Positions 58,753-64,000 of a stretch of DNA of 64,000 bases are shown piece after piece. Position 1 is the stretch's first letter, and the number at the start of each line of letters is the position of its first letter. The DNA comes from Arenimonas composti TR7-09 = DSM 18010 (GTDB lineage: Bacteria > Pseudomonadota > Gammaproteobacteria > Xanthomonadales > Xanthomonadaceae). The stretch is taken from positions 124,001 through 188,000 of the forward strand of contig NZ_AUFF01000002.1 of assembly GCF_000426365.1 (NCBI RefSeq). Direction: 5' to 3'. The notes beneath the pieces are model-generated. The model ran no database searches. It saw nothing but the letters and a program-made list of their open reading frames with translations, and was not told where the DNA came from. Position numbers and translations under genes: made by a program.

Positions 58753-60141
58753 ATGGCCGAGCTCAGAGAAGCGCGGGTGCCGGACATCGGCGACGACAAG
58801 GACGTTCCGGTCATCGAACTGCTGGTCGCCGTCGGCGATACGGTGAAGAAGGACCAGGGCCTGGTCACGCTCGAATCGGACAAGGCGACGATGGAAGTGC
58901 CGTCGCCGTTCGCCGGCGTGATCCGCGAGCTGAAGGTCGGGGTCGGCGATCAGCTGTCGGAAGGCTCGGTGGTCGCACTGATCGAGGCGGCCGAAGAAGC
59001 CGCGGCCGCGCCGGCGAAGCCCGCCGCGCCCGCGAAGGATCCCGGCAAGGAACCGGATCCCGTCGTCGAGCCGGTCGCCGCGAAGCCGGCCGCCGAAGCC
59101 GCCGCGCGCACGCCCGCCGCCGCCGCCCATACCGATGCGGCGCGCGCCGCCGCGCAGGCCCCGGCCAGCGATGCCGCGCCGGGCCGGTCCGCGCCGCCCG
59201 TCGCCTTCGATGCCGACGAACTGCTGCCGGGCAAGGTGCCGTACGCCAGCCCGGCCGTGCGCCTGTTCGCGCGCGAACTCGGCGTGGATCTCGCACAGGT
59301 TTCCGGTAGCGGCCGCAGCAGCCGCATCCTCAGGGAAGACGTCCAGGCCTTCGTGAAGAAGGCGCTCGAAGGTGGTCCCGCGCCGCGTACGTCCGGCGGC
59401 GGTGGCGGTGGTGGTCTGGACCTGATCCCGTGGCCGAAGGTCGACTTCGCGAAGTTCGGCCCGGTGGAATCGAAGCCGCTCACCCGCATCCAGAAGCTCA
59501 GCGGCGCCAACCTCGCGCGCAACTGGGCGATGATCCCGCACGTCACCCAGCACGACGACGCCGACATCACCGAGATGGAGGCCTTCCGCAAGCGCCTCGG
59601 CGAGGAGAACAAGGACGTCAAGGTCACGCCGCTGGTGTTCCTGATCAAGGCCGCCGTCGCCGCGCTGAAGAAGTTCCCGACCTTCAATGCCTCGCTCGAC
59701 GGCGAGCACCTGGTGCTGAAGCAGTACTTCCACATCGGCATCGCCGTCGACACGCCCGACGGCCTGGTCGTGCCGGTGATCCGCGACGCCGACCGCAAGG
59801 GCCTGCTCGAGCTGGCGAAGGAGCTCGCGGAAATCAGCGCGAAGGCGCGCGAGAAGAAGCTGGCGCCGGCCGACATGCAGGGCGGCTGCTTCTCGATCAG
59901 CTCGCTCGGCGGCATCGGCGGCACCGGCTTCACACCGATCATCAACGCGCCGGAAGTGGCGATCCTCGGCGTCTCGCGCAGCGCGATGAAGCCGGTGTGG
60001 AACGGCAGGGACTTCGACGCGCGGCTGATGCTGCCGCTGAGCCTGAGCTACGACCACCGGGTGATCGACGGCGCCGCCGCCGCGCGCTTCACCGCCTATC
60101 TCGCGCAGGTGCTGGGCGACCTGCGCCGGCTGCTGCTCTGA
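58753..60141 (+). CDS. aceF: Dihydrolipoamide acetyltransferase (E2)
   Basis: 462 aa. One N-terminal lipoyl domain (lipoyl-lysine K44 in ESDKATM), an Ala/Pro linker, a peripheral subunit-binding domain (ASPAVRLFARELGVDLAQVSG) and the catalytic domain with H435 and D439 in DHRVIDGA. It is the E2 core of the pyruvate dehydrogenase complex, transferring acetyl to CoA. E3 follows after 13 bases; no E1 gene is adjacent. Could be a branched-chain or 2-oxoglutarate E2, but the xanthomonad-like pairing favours pyruvate. Confidence 0.9.
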   Translation: MAELREARVPDIGDDKDVPVIELLVAVGDTVKKDQGLVTLESDKATMEVPSPFAGVIRELKVGVGDQLSEGSVVALIEAAEEAAAAPAKPAAPAKDPGKEPDPVVEPVAAKPAAEAAARTPAAAAHTDAARAAAQAPASDAAPGRSAPPVAFDADELLPGKVPYASPAVRLFARELGVDLAQVSGSGRSSRILREDVQAFVKKALEGGPAPRTSGGGGGGGLDLIPWPKVDFAKFGPVESKPLTRIQKLSGANLARNWAMIPHVTQHDDADITEMEAFRKRLGEENKDVKVTPLVFLIKAAVAALKKFPTFNASLDGEHLVLKQYFHIGIAVDTPDGLVVPVIRDADRKGLLELAKELAEISAKAREKKLAPADMQGGCFSISSLGGIGGTGFTPIINAPEVAILGVSRSAMKPVWNGRDFDARLMLPLSLSYDHRVIDGAAAARFTAYLAQVLGDLRRLLL

Positions 60142-60154
60142 CGGAGGCGCGCGA

Positions 60155-62032
60155 ATGGCGACCATCGAACTGCGCGTACCCGACCTCGGCACCGACGACG
60201 CCGTCGACGTGATCGAGTTGCTCGTCGCCGTCGGCGACACCGTCGCCAAGGACCAGGGCCTGCTGACCCTGGAATCCGACAAGGCGACGATGGAAGTGCC
60301 GGCGAGCGCCGGCGGCAGGATCACCGCGCTGAAGGTCAAGGTCGGCGACCAGGTCCGCGCCGGCGACCTCATCGCCGAAGCCGAATCCCCCGCCTCTTCT
60401 CCTGTAGGAGCGGCTTCAGCCGCGATGCCTTCCGCCGGCACACCCGCCGCGGAGGTTCCCGCAGGAGCCGCCCCCGCGGGAGCGGGGAAAAGCATCGCGG
60501 CTGAAGCCGCTCCTACGGTGTCGGCGTCGGCGCCGGCGTCGGAGTCGGTGCCGGTGCCGGTGCCGGCGTCGGTGCCGTCGTCGGTGCCGTCGTCGGCGAA
60601 ACCCAGCGGCCGCAAGCCCGACATCGACTGCGAGATGCTGGTACTCGGCGCCGGCCCGGGCGGCTACACCGCCGCCTTCCGCAGCGCCGACCTCGGCATG
60701 GACACCGTGCTGGTCGAGCGCTACGACGTGCTCGGCGGCGTCTGCCTCAACGTCGGCTGCATCCCGTCGAAGGCGCTGCTGCACGCCGCCGAGGTGCTCA
60801 ACGAGGCGAAGCACGCCGCCGACTACGGCATCAGCTTCGGCACCCCGAAGATCGACGTCGACAAGTTACGCGCGCACAAGGACAAGGTCGTCGGCCAGAT
60901 GGTCAAGGGCCTCGCCGGCATGGCGAAGCAGCGCAAGGTGCGCACCGTCACCGGCACCGGCATGTTCGTGTCGCCCAACGAACTGGAAGTGACCGGCGCC
61001 GACGGCAAGCTCACGCTGATCCGCTTCGCGAAGGCCATCATCGCCGCCGGCTCGCAGCCGGTGAAACTGCCGGCCTTCCCCTGGGACGACCCGCGCGTGA
61101 TGGATTCCACCGACGCGCTGATGCTCGCCGACATCCCGAAGAAGCTGCTCGTCGTCGGCGGCGGCATCATCGGCCTCGAGATGGCCTGCGTGTATTCCGC
61201 GCTCGGCAGCGCCGTCACCGTCGTCGAGTTCATGCCGCAGCTGATGCCCGGCGCCGACCCCGACCTCGTCAAGCCGCTCGCCGAGCGCCTGAAGAAGCAG
61301 GGCGTCGCCGTGCACCTGAAGACCAAGGTCGCGAAGGTCGAGGCGAAGAAGAACGGCCTGCACGCGACATTCGAAGGCGAGTTGGTCCCGGAGACCTCGG
61401 TGTTCGACCGCGCGCTCGTCTCGGTCGGCCGCGCCCCGAACGGCGCGAAGATCGGCGCCGACCAGGCCGGCATCGCCGTCACCGACCGCGGCTTCATTCC
61501 CGTCGACCGGCAGATGCGCACGAACGTGCCGCACATCTTCGCGATCGGCGACCTCGTCGGCCAGCCGATGCTCGCGCACAAGGCGACGCACGAAGGCAAG
61601 CTCGCCGCCGAGGTCGCGCACGGCGCGAAGAAGGAGTGGGTCGCGCGCGTGATCCCGTCGGTGGCCTACACCGATCCCGAAATCGCCTGGGTCGGCGTCA
61701 CCGAGACCGAAGCGAAGGCGAAGAACCTCGCGGTGCACGTCGCGAAGTTCCCGTGGGCGGCCTCGGGCCGCGCGGTCGGCCTCGGCCGCACGGAAGGCTT
61801 CACCAAGCTGATCTTCGATCCCGACACCGACCGCGTGATCGGCGGCGGCATCGTCGGCGTGCGCGCCGGCGACCTGATCGCCGAGATCGCGCTGGCGATC
61901 GAGATGGGCTGCGAGGCCGCCGACATCGGCCACACGATCCATCCGCATCCGACGCTGTCGGAGTCGGTGGGCATGGCGGCGGAGATCCAGGAAGGGTCGA
62001 TTACCGATCTCTACCTCCCGAAGAAGAAGTGA
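60155..62032 (+). CDS. lpdA: Dihydrolipoamide dehydrogenase (E3) with own lipoyl domain
   Basis: 625 aa. An N-terminal lipoyl domain (K43 in ESDKATM) is fused to the FAD-dependent disulfide oxidoreductase: GAGPGGYTAAFRSADLG, redox disulfide C197-C202 in GGVCLNVGCIPSK, and a C-terminal HIHPHPTLSE with the catalytic His-Glu. E3 reoxidises dihydrolipoyl groups with NAD+. The linker (residues 84-121) contains a REP palindrome read in frame (VGAASAAM ... IAAEAAPT). Co-transcribed with E2. Confidence 0.93.
   Translation: MATIELRVPDLGTDDAVDVIELLVAVGDTVAKDQGLLTLESDKATMEVPASAGGRITALKVKVGDQVRAGDLIAEAESPASSPVGAASAAMPSAGTPAAEVPAGAAPAGAGKSIAAEAAPTVSASAPASESVPVPVPASVPSSVPSSAKPSGRKPDIDCEMLVLGAGPGGYTAAFRSADLGMDTVLVERYDVLGGVCLNVGCIPSKALLHAAEVLNEAKHAADYGISFGTPKIDVDKLRAHKDKVVGQMVKGLAGMAKQRKVRTVTGTGMFVSPNELEVTGADGKLTLIRFAKAIIAAGSQPVKLPAFPWDDPRVMDSTDALMLADIPKKLLVVGGGIIGLEMACVYSALGSAVTVVEFMPQLMPGADPDLVKPLAERLKKQGVAVHLKTKVAKVEAKKNGLHATFEGELVPETSVFDRALVSVGRAPNGAKIGADQAGIAVTDRGFIPVDRQMRTNVPHIFAIGDLVGQPMLAHKATHEGKLAAEVAHGAKKEWVARVIPSVAYTDPEIAWVGVTETEAKAKNLAVHVAKFPWAASGRAVGLGRTEGFTKLIFDPDTDRVIGGGIVGVRAGDLIAEIALAIEMGCEAADIGHTIHPHPTLSESVGMAAEIQEGSITDLYLPKKK
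60404..60516. repeat. REP palindrome inside the lpdA linker
   Basis: The 25-base arm gtaggagcggcttcagccgc plus gatgc (60404-60428) is repeated as a perfect inverted copy at 60492-60516 with a 63-base loop. Same arms and same reading frame as the copy in the DUF4159 gene. Confidence 0.9.
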
Positions 62033-62040
62033 TGGCCCAT

Positions 62041-62486
62041 AAGTGAGAAATGAAGAGGCTCACCTGTCTCCGGGTGATTCTCTGATGGCGGGGGGTTCGG
62101 GTTGAGCCGGAAGATGGGGCATGCACTACCGACAGGCTCCCGTCTGGCAGAACGCGATGTTGCTCGCGGAAGCCGCCTGTCGGCTCGCCGCAACACTTCC
62201 GAGCCAGGAGAGGTACACCGTTCGGCCACAGATCATTCGTGCTGCCGTCTCGGTGGCCAGCAACATCGCGGAAGGCTGGGCGCGCGAATCGGTCAGGGAA
62301 AAGTCGCATTTCCTCGCGGTAGCGCAAGGCTCACTCGCGGAACTCACGACGCAGCTGATCCTGTGCAGGCGACTCGGATGGGGCGATCCGGAAAGTTTCG
62401 AGCGGATCGCTGCCCTCGAGTCCGATACCGGCAGAATGCTGACGGCGCTGCGCCGTCACTTCCGCCGGTGACTCCATTTCTCACTT
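62041..62486. repeat. 12-bp inverted repeat framing the four-helix-bundle gene
   Basis: aagtgagaaatg (62041-62052) and its perfect inverse catttctcactt (62475-62486) bracket the gene at 62121. The arms are A-rich compared with the surroundings. Confidence 0.65.
62121..62471 (+). CDS. Four-helix-bundle protein (S23/intervening-sequence type)
   Basis: 116 aa, all-helical. The pattern VWQNAMLLAEAACRL, IRAAVSVASNIAEGWAR and SLAELTTQLILCRRLG is the four-helix-bundle family first seen in 23S rRNA intervening sequences and related to the Avd protein of diversity-generating retroelements. GC content is lower than for its neighbours and the gene lies between inverted repeats, so recent transfer is plausible. 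No reverse transcriptase is present. Function unknown. Confidence 0.87.
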   Translation: MHYRQAPVWQNAMLLAEAACRLAATLPSQERYTVRPQIIRAAVSVASNIAEGWARESVREKSHFLAVAQGSLAELTTQLILCRRLGWGDPESFERIAALESDTGRMLTALRRHFRR

Positions 62487-62505
62487 CTCCTGAATCATTT
62501 CTGCC

Positions 62506-63885
62506 TTACCCGAACGCGACGTAGCAGACGCCACAAAGCACACAAACCCCAACCACATCCAACACCGCCCCCTCCCGCAGCATGTCCTGCGCCGACACAT
62601 GCCCCGATCCGTAGGCGATCGCATTCGGGGCGGTAGCGACGGGCAGCATGAAGCCCACGCTCGCGGCGAGCACCGCCGGAAACATGAAGAGCGCCGGATC
62701 GACACCGACGGCGCTGCCGGTGGCGGCGAGGATCGGCATCAGGAGCACCGCCGTCGCGGTATTGCTGGCGACCTCGGACATCAGCACGACGCTGCCGACG
62801 ATGCCGACCAGCAGCAGCGGCAGCGGCAATGCGCTCAGGCCGGAGAGCGACACCGCCAGCCGGTCGCTGAGTCCCGAACTCTGGAACGCCGCCGCCAGCG
62901 CGATGCCGCCGCCGAACAGCACCAGCGCGCCCCAGGGCACCTTCTCGGCCGTTTCCCAGTCGAGCAGGCGGCTGCCGCGGCCGTCGGGAATCACGCACAG
63001 CACGACGACGGCGAGCAGGGCGATGCTGGCGTCGTTGGCGCCATCGAGGCCGAGCGCGCCGCTCCAGCCGCCGAAGGGTTCGCTGCGGAAGATCCATGCG
63101 GCGGCGGTGAGCGCGAACACCGCGAGCACGCGCCGCTCGGCCGGCGACCACGCACCGGTCTCCGGCAGTTCCGCCGCCGGCGCGCCGGCGAGGCGTCGGC
63201 CCAGCCACAGCCCGAGCAGCGGCAGGAACAGCAGCACCACCGGTACGCCGATCGCCATCCAGTCGAGAAAGCCGTAGCGGGAGCCGGTGACGTCGGCGTA
63301 GACCTGCATGAAGACCAGGTTCGGCGGCGAGCCGATCGGGGTGCCGAGGCCGCCGATGCTGGCCGCGTAGGCGATCGCCAGCACCAGCGGTGCGTGCAGG
63401 CGGCGGTCCGGATAGGTCTCCAGGATCGCCATCGCGACCGGCAGCATCAGCAGGGTCGTCGCGGTGTTGCTGATCCACATGCTGATGAAGCCGGTGGCGG
63501 CGATGAAGCCGTAGAGCAGGTGGCGGCCGCTGCGGCCGCCGAAGGCGCGCACCATCGCCAGTGCCAGCCGGCGGTGGCCGCCGCTGCGTTCGAGCGCGCG
63601 CGAGAGCATGAAGCCGCCGCCGAGCAGCAGGATGAGTTCATGCCCGTAGCTCTGCGCGACCTGTCGGGCGTCGAGCACGCCGAGCACCGGGAAGGCGGCG
63701 AGCGGCAGCAGCGCGGTCACCGGGGCCTTCACCGGCTCCATCACCCACCAGGTCGCGCACCAGACGGTCAGCGCGACGGTCGCGGCCAGGGCATGCGATT
63801 CGCCGCTGCGATCGACCAGCATGTAGGAGAGCAGGGCGAGCAGCGGGCCGGCGATCAGTGCGGCCTGGCGGGCGGGGTGGGCCAT
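62506..63885 (-). CDS. SLC13/DASS-type anion:sodium symporter
   Basis: 459 aa with about 11-12 hydrophobic segments. The two SNT signature motifs are present (WISNTATTLLMLP and VASNTATAVLLMP), with Pro and Gly-rich regions GLGTPIGSPPNLVF and VATAPNAIAYGSG. The family imports di- or tricarboxylates or sulfate with sodium. The substrate is not determined. Well supported as an inner-membrane carrier. Confidence 0.92.
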   Translation of the reverse strand: MAHPARQAALIAGPLLALLSYMLVDRSGESHALAATVALTVWCATWWVMEPVKAPVTALLPLAAFPVLGVLDARQVAQSYGHELILLLGGGFMLSRALERSGGHRRLALAMVRAFGGRSGRHLLYGFIAATGFISMWISNTATTLLMLPVAMAILETYPDRRLHAPLVLAIAYAASIGGLGTPIGSPPNLVFMQVYADVTGSRYGFLDWMAIGVPVVLLFLPLLGLWLGRRLAGAPAAELPETGAWSPAERRVLAVFALTAAAWIFRSEPFGGWSGALGLDGANDASIALLAVVVLCVIPDGRGSRLLDWETAEKVPWGALVLFGGGIALAAAFQSSGLSDRLAVSLSGLSALPLPLLLVGIVGSVVLMSEVASNTATAVLLMPILAATGSAVGVDPALFMFPAVLAASVGFMLPVATAPNAIAYGSGHVSAQDMLREGAVLDVVGVCVLCGVCYVAFG

Positions 63886-63927
63886 GCGGCGGCTCCGGGT
63901 GGGCTCGCCGCACGATAGGGGAAGATG

Positions 63928-63953
63928 GATCGCGCCTGAAGGCGCTCCTACAG
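63928..63953. repeat. Half REP sequence near the window end
   Basis: gatcgcgcctgaaggcgctcc followed by tacag is an inverted half copy of the REP arm with changes in the middle. Its minus strand TAG is in frame with the open frame at the window end. Confidence 0.6.
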
Positions 63954-64000
63954 GGGGGTGTGGGCGAATTCGCCGTGGCGGCGGCTGCGGCGGCGCTCGA
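63948..64000 (-). CDS. Possible 3' end of a gene entering from the right
   Basis: An open minus-strand frame with GC-rich third positions enters at 64000 and ends ...RRHGEFAHTPL at a TAG supplied by the half REP. Too short to identify, and the true gene may use another frame. Confidence 0.3.
   Translation of the reverse strand, partial: ERRRSRRHGEFAHTPL

Noticed and set aside
62121-62471. Part of a diversity-generating retroelement
   Set aside because: The protein resembles Avd, but no reverse transcriptase, template repeat or variable repeat is visible nearby.

Overview
The window is a gene-dense, very GC-rich (about 70%) chromosomal segment. The mix of genes and repeats suggests a gammaproteobacterium of the Xanthomonadales/Lysobacterales type: dihydrolipoamide acetyltransferase next to a dihydrolipoamide dehydrogenase with its own lipoyl domain, DUF3297, DUF3309 and DUF3014 proteins, a TonB-type receptor, GlxA-type AraC regulator, several GGDEF/HD-GYP proteins, and short palindromes of the 'taggagcggcttcagccgcga' type. 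No rRNA, canonical tRNA, IS transposase, prophage or CRISPR was seen. The family assignment is inference.

Layout. 1-6716: end of an inositol monophosphatase gene, a PhoD-like phosphatase, a small TonB-receptor-like protein, and a PepSY / response regulator / histidine kinase operon. 6883-10862: DUF3309, DoxX, DUF3297 and two tandem paralogous exported repeat proteins. 10898-14046: a slipin-rtcB RNA-repair operon preceded on the same strand by a tRNA-like folded RNA segment and a small leader ORF with its own promoter and terminator. 14152-19394: a sigma-54 activator of the AlgB type, TspO, a hybrid kinase and a receiver-kinase. 19466-21215: entericidin, DUF1328 and a lipoprotein gene, two of them behind sigma-54-type promoters, then an HU-like protein.

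21277-26524 is the most unusual block. It is a tight minus-strand run of a cytoplasmic pepsin-like aspartic protease, a GNAT acetyltransferase, a split-borosin-type alpha-N-methyltransferase with its small precursor protein, a TPR-GGDEF protein and a second GNAT. A GAF-HD-GYP gene diverges from it. 28390-39149 is a minus-strand run of TldD-like, TldE-like, DUF4159, MoxR, DUF58, BatA-like and two large membrane proteins.

39150-40335 is a 1.2 kb non-coding region built from a large inverted repeat with short tandem repeats. 40336-50230 holds DUF3014, a YiiX-like hydrolase, a metallo-beta-lactamase-fold protein, GGDEF, RsmC-like and RsuA-like rRNA enzymes, an RcnB-like protein, small exported proteins and DNA polymerase IV. 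50245-56989 holds a LytTR regulator, an acyltransferase, a GlxA-type regulator and a second PepSY / response regulator / kinase operon paralogous to the first. 57003-64000 holds a lipoprotein, an EF-hand protein, the E2 and E3 subunits of a 2-oxoacid dehydrogenase, a four-helix-bundle gene framed by an inverted repeat, and an SLC13-type carrier.

Best candidates for something new: the borosin/aspartic-protease block; the tRNA-like RNA and leader ORF upstream of slipin-rtcB; REP palindromes read through in frame inside two proteins; and the large inverted repeat at 39.4-40.2 kb.
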